Shown here: piece by piece, positions 46,303 through 56,470 of the stretch
Numbering within the stretch: the stretch's first letter is position 1
Layout: each line of letters starts with the position of its first letter
Origin: Saprospiraceae bacterium
GTDB lineage: Bacteria > Bacteroidota > Bacteroidia > Chitinophagales > Saprospiraceae
Direction of reading: 5' to 3'
Length of the DNA stretch: 64,000 nt
Assembly: GCA_016715465.1 (NCBI GenBank)
Contig: JADKAA010000029.1
Coordinates: 1,178,001-1,242,000 of the forward strand
Translations under genes and position numbers: made by a program
Notes under the pieces: generated by a model
What the model saw: the letters and a program-made list of their open reading frames with translations, nothing else
The model's database searches: none
Told to the model about the DNA's origin: nothing

Positions 46303-49300
46303 GTGCATATTCAGTCATCGTCAACGTTTAAGGTTATAAAAGTGAATTCCAAAGTCATCGCATTGGTCTTGCTCTGCACCCTTTACCTTGTTCCGGTAAA
46401 TGGGCAACAAGCTGCATATGACAACAGGATAAGCGAAATGCAAACCATAACAGATTGCCGGCTTAAAATTTCAAAACCGTTTGTACTATGGTCCTCCCTA
46501 AAATTGGCCATGGACGGGGATACTATTTCTCCATCAAACTTCATTGCGGCAGACGGATTCGTAGTACTTTCTGATGCACAGTGCATAAAATACCGGGACA
46601 GAAATATCACCCTCTCATACCGGTATATTGACATGGATCCCAAACTTTCCTTTCGCGTCATAGACTCGACCCAATTGCGCAAAAAACCGGGAGAAATTTA
46701 TATCGGATACGACTTAAGCCCCGAGGCATTTAACGAAACAGATGCCGTTTTTGGCGTGAACGGCCTTGACTATAGTGGTAGTTTTTCCAGGGGATTTTCG
46801 CTGGGCAACGCTCAAAGTCTGGTGCTCGACTCGCGGTTTGACCTTCAATTGCAGGGCGAAATTGGCAATGGCATTCTCATCCAGGCAGCCATCAGCGATG
46901 ACAACATCCCAATCCAACCCGAGGGAAACACCCAGGTATTACAGGAATTTGACCGGATATTTATCCAGCTCAGCAAGCAGGAAACAGCGGCCGTTGCAGG
47001 AGATTTTGTGATACAAAGACCAAACTCATATTTTATAAATTATTATAAAAAACTCAAAGGCATTGGCATCAGAAATTCGGCAAAATTCAAAAATCAAACC
47101 GTGAGTTCTGAAGTCAACCTTGCGAGTTCAAGGGGAAAATTTGCGAGGCAAACCCTTTCAGTAAAGGAAGGAAATCAGGGTCCCTATAAGCTCACCGGCC
47201 TCAACAATGAAAGATTTCTTATCGTCTTGTCCGGTACCGAAAAAATTTACTTCAACGGAGAACTGCTCATCAGGGGGCAGGAAAATGATTATGTCATAGA
47301 CTACAACCTGGCTGAGATCACCTTTTCACCGCGCAGGCTTGTGGCCAGAGAAACCAGGATCATTGCGGAATATGAATACACCGATCTCAACTATTACAGA
47401 ACGTTGTACACCGTGGACAGCCGCTATCAGCTGGACAAAACAGAAATTGGCATTCACTTTTATTCGGAACAGGACAGCAGAAAGAGCACAGGTCAAATTG
47501 AACTGGATAGTACATCCATTGCAGTACTCGAAGCAGGGGGTGACAACTCCGAAAATTTCAACCTGTCAGCCATCAGGAGGACCAATATGACCGAAGAAGC
47601 CGTCATTACTTATGAGCTGGTTAAGAATCCCAATTTTCCGGTTGAAAAAAACGAATACTACCTCATCTATTCTGCAGATGCCGGCAAAGAACTATATACC
47701 TCAGGCTTTACCGAAGTAGGCGCAGGCAAAGGTGGCTATGTCATCGATCAGGCTGTAGCCCTCAACGGCAGGGTGTACAAATATGTTGGCGAAACCAAAG
47801 GCAACTATGAGCCCTTGAAACGACTTGTACCCCCCGAAAAGAAACAAATGATGGGCATCACAGTCAACCATCAGGCAGACAAAAATACAAAGCTCCTCGG
47901 TGAATTGAGTTTAAGTCAGAATGATAAAAACCTTTTCTCCCCCATCAATGACAATGACAACACGGGACTTGCCGGTTTTTTATCCATTGATGGCCTACGC
48001 CCTATGGTGAAATCGTCAACCGACACCCTGTTCTGGAAATATGCTGCCTCTGTGGAAAGTGTGAATCAAAATTTTCAGGCATTAAACCAATACCGTTCAG
48101 CCGAATTTATCCGCGACTGGAATTATATTCCCAAATCACTGCAAAGAGAAACCATTACCAAACTGACTTCCGGCTTTCAGAACGGGTCAACTTTTAAGAT
48201 GTTGGCCGGCTTTCAATCCTTCAATTCAGCCGGGAACTTTAACGGGCAGAACATAAACGCAGATGTGGATGTGCGGTTTAAGGGCTTCCAGCTTTCCGGC
48301 AAACCATCTTACACCCACACAAAGGATGCCATTAGTACCGGTGCATTTATACGTCCCAATTTTCGGGTAACCCAAAACCTTCCATTTGCTTTTAAAATGC
48401 AAGTAGGCATTGACCTCGAAGCAGAAAGTAATCTTCGTGACTCCATAAATAGCGGCAGTCCCGATCTGTCTTCGTATCGTTTTTATCATGTGAGGTCATT
48501 CATCGACCTTCCCGGCGATGGACAGACGGCATTCCGGTTTTCTTATAACAAAAGACAGGATGATGCATCATCTATTCAAGGCCTGGAAAGAATCACCAAT
48601 ATCCAGGAGGCTGAAATCAATTTTAAGTGGAAAGCCGGTGACGTATCAAACCTCAGCACATCAATGAAAATAAGGGATTTTGAGGCGGTAAATCCCAAAC
48701 TGAGGCCCGACGACAAATCGAAACTATCCCTGTTGGGCAGCCTGGATCACACGCTCAATGTATTGCGAAATGCCTTGATTTCAGCCACCAGTTATCAGAT
48801 AAGTTCAGGCCAGGAACCCAAGCTCGAGTTTGTCTTCCAAAAAGTAGAAAACCTCAGGGGTGACTATGTATATGTAGGCCCTGATACCGCATCAATTAAA
48901 AACATCAACGATTTTAAATACGACCCTCAGAACCCGTTGGCTTCCTATGTGCGCTTCAGTGTACCCAATAACGAATTCTCCACCACCAACAATATTGCTT
49001 TACAAACGAGCTTGAGGATAGAACCATTTAAATATTGGTCCAGGGATACCAGCCGGTTAAATTGGAAAAAGAAATGGCTATCGAGGTTTACCAACAACAG
49101 CAATGTGCGGTTATCCAATAAAATCCTGAGCAGCACCCAGGATTTTTCTGCCTTTAATTTCAGTGGCAGCGATACTTCGGTGGTGAGTTACAGCCGCAGC
49201 ATCGTGTCTGCCTTCTTCTTCAACCGGGGAAATCCAGCCTATGATGTAAGTTATACGTTGCGGTCGCAAGGCAATAAAAACAACCAGATCAATGGTTTTG

Positions 49301-49833
49301 AATCCAGAGAAAACCGCGAAGATGAGGTCAGGACAAGGGTTAATGTCTGGAGAAATACAGATTTCATCTTACTGAGCATATTGGGAAACAAATCCTTTTA
49401 CAACAAATTGTATGCGGACAGAAATTTTGACATCCAATTTAACCGATTACTATTGGAATTAAACATAAGACCTTCTACCAGTTGGAGGTTAATAAGCCGG
49501 TATGGCAGGATAAAAAGTGAACAGTCCATCAATAACCTGGAAAGCGCCCTGAAAAACGAATTTTCCTTTGTGGCCAATTTTCGCCGGTCAAGTTTATCTT
49601 CTATCGATGTCAGTCTTTCCTACGTGGATGTAAATTATACGGGAAAACAAGGGTCTTTGATCGAGTACGACTTGTTGGAAGGACTAAAAGACGGTAAAAA
49701 CTACCTTTGGTCCCTAAACTTAACCCGAAGGGTGTCGAAAATGATAGACCTTAATGTAGGCTATGAAGGCAGGAAGACTGGCAGTAATGCCGTAATACAC
49801 GTGGGCCGTATCCAGGCAAAAGCGAGTTTTTAA
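46303..49833 (+). CDS. Large outer-membrane protein of unknown function, coupled to the LpxL-like gene
   Basis: 1176 residues from GTG 46303, or 1163 from GTG 46342, which gives a tidier signal peptide (NSKVIALVLLCTLYLVPVNG). The N-terminal third contains LTGLNNERFLIVLSGTEKIY then LIRGQENDYVIDYNLAEITF and IIAEYEYTDLNYYRTLY (near 300-365), a pattern seen in usher-like and other Bacteroidota outer-membrane proteins. The remaining two thirds are alternating strands typical of a big beta-barrel, with the final residues VGRIQAKASF ending in Phe. No T9SS sorting domain. It does not match SprA motifs that I know. Coupling to an acyltransferase suggests a role in surface-lipid handling; this is inference. 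Confidence 0.65.
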   Translation: MHIQSSSTFKVIKVNSKVIALVLLCTLYLVPVNGQQAAYDNRISEMQTITDCRLKISKPFVLWSSLKLAMDGDTISPSNFIAADGFVVLSDAQCIKYRDRNITLSYRYIDMDPKLSFRVIDSTQLRKKPGEIYIGYDLSPEAFNETDAVFGVNGLDYSGSFSRGFSLGNAQSLVLDSRFDLQLQGEIGNGILIQAAISDDNIPIQPEGNTQVLQEFDRIFIQLSKQETAAVAGDFVIQRPNSYFINYYKKLKGIGIRNSAKFKNQTVSSEVNLASSRGKFARQTLSVKEGNQGPYKLTGLNNERFLIVLSGTEKIYFNGELLIRGQENDYVIDYNLAEITFSPRRLVARETRIIAEYEYTDLNYYRTLYTVDSRYQLDKTEIGIHFYSEQDSRKSTGQIELDSTSIAVLEAGGDNSENFNLSAIRRTNMTEEAVITYELVKNPNFPVEKNEYYLIYSADAGKELYTSGFTEVGAGKGGYVIDQAVALNGRVYKYVGETKGNYEPLKRLVPPEKKQMMGITVNHQADKNTKLLGELSLSQNDKNLFSPINDNDNTGLAGFLSIDGLRPMVKSSTDTLFWKYAASVESVNQNFQALNQYRSAEFIRDWNYIPKSLQRETITKLTSGFQNGSTFKMLAGFQSFNSAGNFNGQNINADVDVRFKGFQLSGKPSYTHTKDAISTGAFIRPNFRVTQNLPFAFKMQVGIDLEAESNLRDSINSGSPDLSSYRFYHVRSFIDLPGDGQTAFRFSYNKRQDDASSIQGLERITNIQEAEINFKWKAGDVSNLSTSMKIRDFEAVNPKLRPDDKSKLSLLGSLDHTLNVLRNALISATSYQISSGQEPKLEFVFQKVENLRGDYVYVGPDTASIKNINDFKYDPQNPLASYVRFSVPNNEFSTTNNIALQTSLRIEPFKYWSRDTSRLNWKKKWLSRFTNNSNVRLSNKILSSTQDFSAFNFSGSDTSVVSYSRSIVSAFFFNRGNPAYDVSYTLRSQGNKNNQINGFESRENREDEVRTRVNVWRNTDFILLSILGNKSFYNKLYADRNFDIQFNRLLLELNIRPSTSWRLISRYGRIKSEQSINNLESALKNEFSFVANFRRSSLSSIDVSLSYVDVNYTGKQGSLIEYDLLEGLKDGKNYLWSLNLTRRVSKMIDLNVGYEGRKTGSNAVIHVGRIQAKASF

Positions 49834-49856
49834 GCACATTGGCAAAAAAACATGTC

Positions 49857-49885
49857 AAGAATTGGCTTGAGATTAGCCAATTCTT
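49857..49885 (+). terminator. Hairpin after the large outer-membrane protein gene
   Basis: AAGAATTGGCT (49857-49867) pairs perfectly with AGCCAATTCTT (49875-49885), loop TGAGATT. There is no U-tract on the plus strand, so it may act as an mRNA 3' end stabiliser or weak terminator. Confidence 0.55.
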
Positions 49886-50320
49886 CATAAAAAGAAGATT
49901 TACGTGATCACAAATTCCTTGAACCCATAATTTGCTTTCCTTTTTCATCCTTCATCCCCAAAATTTGCACCAATATTCAGTGAAAACGCCATATATCAAT
50001 GTCTTTTTGGTTGTTTTTGAGTTCACAATGCTAAACAAAGCGTAGATAATCCAAAATCAGCCCTTACTGCCAGCTGATTGAATCAAAATTATGGATATAA
50101 AATTGTAGAATTTTAGCCCCATAAAACCTCGTGAATAGTCGGCTGAAACACATAACATACATCTACTTTGTGTGAAAATGAATTATTTTTGCCTGACCTG
50201 GGTTGATTTATCCAAAGTACCTGGCCCCAGGCTTCAAAAAGTTTTTTCAATAAAATGATTTGACGGGTTTCAATTCACCGAAATTGAATATCCGTGAATC
50301 TTAAACAGTAATTGGTAATA
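49886..50320. other. Intergenic region before the metalloprotease gene
   Basis: About 435 bases, AT-rich, with no reading frame of note. Short symmetric words such as CCTGGCCCCAGG (50220-50231) occur, but no convincing promoter of the TTG-TAnnTTTG type was found. Confidence 0.5.
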
Positions 50321-53300
50321 ATGAATAAAAAAATGTGCATGCGTACCTCTATTTTGAGTTTAGTATTTCTTTTTATAACCCTGAGTGTTTTCGGACAAAA
50401 CAGGTGGTCGGTCCTCGACCGGTTTCCTGAAAACCAGCGCAACGAAAGCCGCATCGTTTTTCTTCCTAAAAAGTTTTCCATTCTTGAATTGGATTACCAT
50501 GCTTTTCAAAACGACCTTTTGAGGGCTCCGGAAGAGAGCCAGGCAGGTAGAAATGTACCTACCATTTCCTTACCCACCCCTGAGGGTGAAGTCATCACGT
50601 TTAATGTGTTTAGCTCTCCGGTAATGGAACCATTGCTGGCTGCCAAATATCCTTCCATCAAATCTTATAAAGCCTGGTCAAACGACAAAAAATATGTAGC
50701 CCGCTTTGACCTGAGTCCGTATGGCCTCAGGGCGTCAATACGAGGTGAGAAAGGAGAAATTTATATCGATCCCTACTACAAAGACAACGTGACTTATTAC
50801 ATTGCCTACTACACCAAAGACCATACCGAACCAATGGATTTATTATCGGGTTGTGGCACTGAACATGATGCAGAGGCTCCACGTGAACTAAAACCTGAGG
50901 CCAACAGAACAGACGTGGTAAATCTGCACGTGTATAAGATCGCGCTTGCATGTACCGGGGAGTGGGGCAAGATCAGGGGCACCGTGGAAAATGCACTCGC
51001 CGATATGAATACCAGCGTAAACCGGCTCAATCAAATTTTTGAAAACGAACTTGGCACCAGGATTGTCCTCATTGATGAAAATGATAAACTTATCCACCTG
51101 GATGGCAATACAGACCCCTATTCTACGCCTCAGGAAGGCAGAAAAATATTGAGCCAGAATTCGGGCGTAATCAACGACATTTTAGGTGGAAGCGCAAAAT
51201 ATGACTTTGGCCACGTATTTACCATTGAATGCACCGCAGGTTTGCTCGGTGTTGCATTCCCTGGTTCAATATGTGATAATGCAAACCTTAAAGGTGGGGG
51301 CGTTACTTGTTTTTACGCAAACCTGATTTATGTTATCGTTGAAACAACCGCCCACGAAATGGGACACCAATTCGATGCTACCCATACTTATAACAGCTGT
51401 TTTGCGAGTTCACAAAATGCCGGTGCCGATGGTTTTGAACCAGGAGGTGGTTCAACCATCATGTCTTATGGGCAACTCTGCGGTGCAAACAGTTTCGTCA
51501 ACGGCGCCGATGACTACTACCACAATGGCTCCCTCCATCAAATGTACAATAGATTGAGGTCCTCATTTGGCGGAGCCTTTGGCTGTGCAGATAAAATAGC
51601 CACAAATAACCACGAACCACAGGCAGTAATCAACATCAGACAGGGATTAAGTCTGCCTTTAGGAACACCATTCGTTTTAGATGGCAGTGGCATCGATGAG
51701 GATGAAGACCCACTTACCTACTGCTGGGAAGAAAAAGATGCATCATTTACACTATGTCCTTTGGGTCAACCCACAGAATCCTGTCCTTTGTTCAGGTCTT
51801 TCCCTCCGGACATTTTACCCTATAGGATATTTCCAAGTCCGTCAAGAATACTCCAGGGGCAAAACGCTAAAGACGAAGTCTTACCTACCTATGGAAGAGC
51901 AATGAAGTTTACTTTTACGGTAAGAGACAATAACCCTGAAGCAGGTTACGCCGTATGGAAAGAAATAGAGTTTAATGTCGATGGCAATTCCGGCCCATTC
52001 CAGGTAACCAGTCCAAATAGTGGTGAGAAATACCAGGCTGGCTCGATCATGCCCGTAAGTTGGAATGTAAACAATACAAACCTGGCACCCGTCAACTGTA
52101 AATATGTAGATATTTACCTTTCCAAGAAAAATGCACTGCATACTTCTGATCCCAATTTAATTCTTCTTGCAGGAAGGGTACCTAATACGGGTTCGGCCAA
52201 TGTGCAATTGCCAGAAGTCACAGGCGCCGATGCGAGGGTGTTGATCAAAGCACAGGATAATATATTTTTCGACGTTTCAAATTTCAAGTTTACCGTAAAT
52301 GAGTCCAATGTTCCTACTGCTTACATTAGGACCGATAAATATTTTGAAAAATTATGCCTACCCGCTACCGCAGAAGTAAACATCAATACAGTACCCATTG
52401 CAGGGTATGCGGGTAACATCCGATTTGGAGTGGATGCTTTGCCTCCCGGTATAACTTTTGTGGCACAAAAAGAAAGTGTAGCCGCAGGTCAAGATAATAA
52501 ACTCAGCTTCATTTTAGAAAACTCCTTACTTAATGGCAATTACATCATAAACTATTATGCCGTAACAGACAACAATGATACCTTATGGAAAAGGATAGAG
52601 TTTGAAGTAATTTCTACCGATTATTCGAGCCTGCAAACGCTATTTCCGGTCAATGGAGAAAAGGATGCCGAGTTGCCCACTTTCACCTGGAACAAAAGTA
52701 TCAATGCTTTAAGTTATACCATCGAAGTATCGAAAGATCCTGCATTTTCAACACTGGAGTTTAGTGAAACTACCACCGATTCATTTTACAGACATTTCAA
52801 AACTTTTGACAAAAAATCTGTCTATTATTGGAGGGTAAGGGCTTCAAACTCCTGTAATGACGGGGCATGGACAGAAATAAAAGGCTTTGGAACCCTGGTT
52901 GCAGACTGCAAAACCTATTCCGCCAACGGACTGCCCATCAACATTTCCGGCTCAGGATCGCCAACCATTGAATCTAAGATCAATGTGCCCACAGGTACCA
53001 ACATTTCCGATGTCAATGTGGCCAAGCTTAAAATAAATCACAATAATTTCAAAGACCTCACAGGTACGTTGGTCTCTCCGGCCGGAACCCGTGTCATACT
53101 TTGGGAAAACATCTGTGAAAAACAGCTGAACATTGAAGTGCTTATCGATGATCAGGCACCTGCACCATTTTCATGCTCCAATACGGCAAGTGGTCAATAC
53201 AAACCCAAGGAGAAACTGGAAAAACTCAATGGCGAAAATGCCACCGGAGTTTGGTCACTGGAGATCAAAGACAACAAGACCGGCAACGGCGGCAAGCTGG

Positions 53301-53953
53301 AGGGCTTTGATATGGAGGTCTGCGCGTCCGTGCAGGTTGAAGACCCCTACCAGGTCAATGACCTGCTTCTCGAAACCACACCCGGCGACATCGCTGTCAT
53401 CGGAAGGTCTCATTTATTGATTGAAGATAAAGCGACCGGACCTGATCAATTAATCTATCATGTGACTAGTACGCCGTCTCTTGGTAACCTTTTCTTAAAT
53501 AACAATCCGGTCACCGTAGGTTATACCTTTACCCAGGATGACATCAACAATGGAAAATTGACCTATGCCTTTACCGCCACCGGTAGCCCATTGCCTGCCG
53601 ATGATGACTTTCAATACCTGGTAAAAGATGCAGAAGGGGGATGGATTGGCATCAATAGGTTTAATATCCGGATCAATAGCACGGTCGCTACCGGAGACGA
53701 GCAGATTGCGGAAGGCATTAAACTGTACCCGAATCCAACATCGGGTTATGCCCTTATTGAACTGAAAGACAATGCCGTTTCCTATAATAAAGTAAGCATG
53801 TATAACCTCACCGGTCAAACCATCAAAGAGTTTCAAATCCTCGGAACCAGGCACCACCTGGATGTAAGCGAATTACGCTCCGGGCTATACCTGCTCGTTT
53901 TTAGCAATGGAAGTCAAAAACATGTACAGAAACTTATCCTTCAAAACAATTGA
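50321..53953 (+). CDS. Secreted T9SS metzincin-type metalloprotease
   Basis: 1210 residues from ATG 50321; TTG 50312 is also open, and a signal peptide follows (ILSLVFLFITLSVFGQ). After a propeptide-like region (to about 190) comes a reprolysin-like catalytic domain. The zinc motif HEMGHQFDATH is near 345-355 and the Met-turn STIMSYGQLC near 379-388. Ig-like and fibronectin-like modules follow (PNSGEKYQAGSIMPVSWNV; LPTFTWNKSINALSYTIEVS). Near 850-980 lies a proprotein-convertase P domain (VNVAKLKINHNNFKDLTGTL; GVWSLEIKDNKTGNGGKLEG). A type A sorting domain ends it (IKLYPNPTSGYALIELKD). It digests extracellular protein at the cell surface. Confidence 0.92.
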   Translation: MNKKMCMRTSILSLVFLFITLSVFGQNRWSVLDRFPENQRNESRIVFLPKKFSILELDYHAFQNDLLRAPEESQAGRNVPTISLPTPEGEVITFNVFSSPVMEPLLAAKYPSIKSYKAWSNDKKYVARFDLSPYGLRASIRGEKGEIYIDPYYKDNVTYYIAYYTKDHTEPMDLLSGCGTEHDAEAPRELKPEANRTDVVNLHVYKIALACTGEWGKIRGTVENALADMNTSVNRLNQIFENELGTRIVLIDENDKLIHLDGNTDPYSTPQEGRKILSQNSGVINDILGGSAKYDFGHVFTIECTAGLLGVAFPGSICDNANLKGGGVTCFYANLIYVIVETTAHEMGHQFDATHTYNSCFASSQNAGADGFEPGGGSTIMSYGQLCGANSFVNGADDYYHNGSLHQMYNRLRSSFGGAFGCADKIATNNHEPQAVINIRQGLSLPLGTPFVLDGSGIDEDEDPLTYCWEEKDASFTLCPLGQPTESCPLFRSFPPDILPYRIFPSPSRILQGQNAKDEVLPTYGRAMKFTFTVRDNNPEAGYAVWKEIEFNVDGNSGPFQVTSPNSGEKYQAGSIMPVSWNVNNTNLAPVNCKYVDIYLSKKNALHTSDPNLILLAGRVPNTGSANVQLPEVTGADARVLIKAQDNIFFDVSNFKFTVNESNVPTAYIRTDKYFEKLCLPATAEVNINTVPIAGYAGNIRFGVDALPPGITFVAQKESVAAGQDNKLSFILENSLLNGNYIINYYAVTDNNDTLWKRIEFEVISTDYSSLQTLFPVNGEKDAELPTFTWNKSINALSYTIEVSKDPAFSTLEFSETTTDSFYRHFKTFDKKSVYYWRVRASNSCNDGAWTEIKGFGTLVADCKTYSANGLPINISGSGSPTIESKINVPTGTNISDVNVAKLKINHNNFKDLTGTLVSPAGTRVILWENICEKQLNIEVLIDDQAPAPFSCSNTASGQYKPKEKLEKLNGENATGVWSLEIKDNKTGNGGKLEGFDMEVCASVQVEDPYQVNDLLLETTPGDIAVIGRSHLLIEDKATGPDQLIYHVTSTPSLGNLFLNNNPVTVGYTFTQDDINNGKLTYAFTATGSPLPADDDFQYLVKDAEGGWIGINRFNIRINSTVATGDEQIAEGIKLYPNPTSGYALIELKDNAVSYNKVSMYNLTGQTIKEFQILGTRHHLDVSELRSGLYLLVFSNGSQKHVQKLILQNN

Positions 53954-53976
53954 TAAGAGCCTGGGATTATAAAATG

Positions 53977-54010
53977 AAAAAGCCATTCTCTGCGGAATGG
54001 CTTTTTTATT
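53977..54010. terminator. Bidirectional terminator between convergent genes
   Basis: AAAAAGCCATTC (53977-53988) and GAATGGCTTTTT (53995-54006) form a 12-bp stem with a 6-base loop, with T-rich flanks on both strands. It serves the protease gene (plus) and the CotH gene (minus). Confidence 0.9.
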
Positions 54011-54031
54011 TTATCTATACATTGATTCATA

Positions 54032-56371
54032 TCAATGCACTACGACTAACTTAGTGGAAGACATACCCGTATCCAGAATATAGATGCCTTCAGCCCAGTC
54101 CGCTGTTGAAATGACCTGAAGCGCATCCGCATTACCACGATATTGCACCTGTCCAAAAGCATTTAAAATCCGGATAGGCTGTGTTTCTGCCCCTTCTATG
54201 ACCATGAATTGATCTGCCGGAATGGGATATACCGAAGTAAGTTTCACATCTACTTCTTCATTGGCCGCAGTGGTGTTGTTATTGGCGTTGAAAGTATGGC
54301 TTCCTTCTGCAAAATTTCCTGTGCCATTTGGTTTGCGAGCCATAGAAAGATCTTTGGTTACCTGCCCGTAGGTAAATGAATCTACAATTGCCGCCGAGGC
54401 ATCAGACAAAATAATGGTCTCCCCGCTTGCGGCCAGGTTAAAGCTGCTGTGAAGCGGACCCTGCATTTGGTCTTCGTCGCACCATACGATGAGGTAACCG
54501 TTGGCCGCAATGGATGTGCCCTCCGGGAATGTCCATTTTTTTACATTGGCTGGATTGTCGCTTAGATAATAGCCACTCAGATTGATTGACTGCGATGACT
54601 TGTTGTACAATTCAATCCAATCCTCAAACTGATCTCTTTCATCTTTGGGTCCTGTCTCATTGGAAGCCATGAATTCATTGATGACCATATCGCTCGCTAA
54701 ACTAAGTGCAGCTTCCACTTGATAAACCAATACATCGTGCTCGGCACCTGCCGGGTAATAACTTACCGAACCGGGTGCATCGTTTGCTGCTGCTTCGATG
54801 TAAAATCGCACATAGGTACCGACATCCTGAGCCGGAATCCTGCCTGAGTAAATCCCGTCGCCTCCCTGCATATCTCCATCCTGCCCCTGGTCATTCATTT
54901 CGACCCATTGAAACAGGCCTGTAAGCCCAAGACCATAGAACAATCTTACTTCTTTTAGCCCGGCGTTGTGGGTTACCTTGGCAGTCACCACTACCTCCTC
55001 TCCCGGTTTGGGAGCCTGCCAAGCAGCGGTGGTAAAATATGCAACTTCACTAATCTCAGGTCCAATGGCTTTAACTTCCGCATTGGAGAGCAAACTGGCT
55101 TTTCTATTCCTGATGAAATTTTTCAATGTTTGTTTCTCACTCACAAACTGCGCATAAGTGGTTCTCTTTTTAGGATCTGCCTGTACCGCATCATTGATCA
55201 TCGCAGCATATTTGTCGATAAGTGCGGATGAAGCAGTTTCATCAAAGTATTCATTGATCAGGACCCTTAAATGGGCAAGATATCGCTGTCTTAGTTCCGG
55301 ATTGGCCAAGAGTCGGTTCATTAGCGGATAATTCACTTTGTTTTCATTGTAAAAAGGACTCCAGGTGGCAAAATTGGTTTTCATCACACTGTTGCCATCG
55401 TAATCATAGGTAGATATTCTGCCCGTTTCTGCATCTCTGTAAAGGTAATAATCCATTTTACCCTTATGGATGTAGCTGTCATCGTCTGAGAAAAGCACCT
55501 CTCCGGCCAGGTGCCACAGGATTCTGTCGAGGTCAAAATAGGGTGCCAATGTCGATGGTAAGGACGCTATAGGTGTCTCCTTCAGTAACCTACAAGCGGT
55601 CATGAGATCCTGCCAGGCCTGGCTGCTTTCTGTACTTTTTAAGGTGTAATATTTTTGATACGTGGTGGAGTCTTCGCCCAGATAGTTTAAAGCGGCGGTG
55701 CCATCACCCCAGGAAGGCCCACCACCAGGTCCGCCTCCCCCTCCAAAGGTACCTCCCGGTACGTCTGCCCTCCAGTTGGTGCCGTCATTTGACATCCACC
55801 ATTCTTTCAGAAATTCTTTGTTTTGCTGCTGCACATTTTGATAGATGCCCCAGTCGGTATCATTGATGTACAAGTGAACAAAGTTGGCCTTTGCTGCAGG
55901 CGCGTGATTCCTTAGGTAGTGATAATAAAAAACTTCCCGCATGAAGGACGCGTCTTCAAAAGAATTATTCAGATTGAGGGTTTCATAGCCTTCTATTTTT
56001 TGATCCACAAATGCATCCAAAGTGATGTTAAACGATTTCTTCTGACTGCTTCCTCCCATGGCATAAGAAGTCTGCCCCTTAAAACGCACTCCGACGCTGT
56101 CAAAAGTCTCCCCATTGTACTTCAGGGAGGCTACCAGATCGGTTTTACTGTTGTAGTTTTGAGTCAGTAAGGTCCAGTAATTCGCCTGTGTAAAATAGAT
56201 CCTTATCTCTTTTACTTCCGCTTCGTCGTAAAGCCCGCTATATTCATTACCTCCGGTAAAAAGGAAATGGCGGTCTTCTGAAAAATGAAGCTCAGAGGGC
56301 AACTTTTGTGAAGTGGCAGAAACGATCAAACCCAACAGCAAGCCCAGCAGGGGTAACAGTCTTTTAGTCAT
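54032..56371 (-). CDS. CotH-kinase/lamin-tail T9SS surface protein
   Basis: 779 residues from ATG 56371, where a signal peptide starts (MTKRLLPLLGLLLGLIVSATS). The CotH domain spans about 45-400: GVRFKGQTSYAMGGSSQKKSFN, then LNLNNSFEDASFMREVFYY, and the metal/phosphotransfer region ISTYDYDGNSV near 330. A Gly-rich loop GGTFGGGGGPGGGPSWG near 205-221 is unusual. A lamin-tail domain follows (VINEFMASNE; FEDWIELYNKS; YLIVWCDEDQ), then a type A sorting domain (SVYPIPADQFMVIEGAE to STKLVVVH). CotH proteins are atypical protein kinases in spores; in secreted bacterial versions the role is open. Confidence 0.88.
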   Translation of the reverse strand: MTKRLLPLLGLLLGLIVSATSQKLPSELHFSEDRHFLFTGGNEYSGLYDEAEVKEIRIYFTQANYWTLLTQNYNSKTDLVASLKYNGETFDSVGVRFKGQTSYAMGGSSQKKSFNITLDAFVDQKIEGYETLNLNNSFEDASFMREVFYYHYLRNHAPAAKANFVHLYINDTDWGIYQNVQQQNKEFLKEWWMSNDGTNWRADVPGGTFGGGGGPGGGPSWGDGTAALNYLGEDSTTYQKYYTLKSTESSQAWQDLMTACRLLKETPIASLPSTLAPYFDLDRILWHLAGEVLFSDDDSYIHKGKMDYYLYRDAETGRISTYDYDGNSVMKTNFATWSPFYNENKVNYPLMNRLLANPELRQRYLAHLRVLINEYFDETASSALIDKYAAMINDAVQADPKKRTTYAQFVSEKQTLKNFIRNRKASLLSNAEVKAIGPEISEVAYFTTAAWQAPKPGEEVVVTAKVTHNAGLKEVRLFYGLGLTGLFQWVEMNDQGQDGDMQGGDGIYSGRIPAQDVGTYVRFYIEAAANDAPGSVSYYPAGAEHDVLVYQVEAALSLASDMVINEFMASNETGPKDERDQFEDWIELYNKSSQSINLSGYYLSDNPANVKKWTFPEGTSIAANGYLIVWCDEDQMQGPLHSSFNLAASGETIILSDASAAIVDSFTYGQVTKDLSMARKPNGTGNFAEGSHTFNANNNTTAANEEVDVKLTSVYPIPADQFMVIEGAETQPIRILNAFGQVQYRGNADALQVISTADWAEGIYILDTGMSSTKLVVVH

Positions 56372-56470
56372 AACTATGGAATTTTTGTTAAATGTACGTA
56401 AAAACGGCTGCCATGTACTCAACGGCCAGTCAATTATCTGCATGGATTAGTGCAATTGTCGCGCCTAAGA

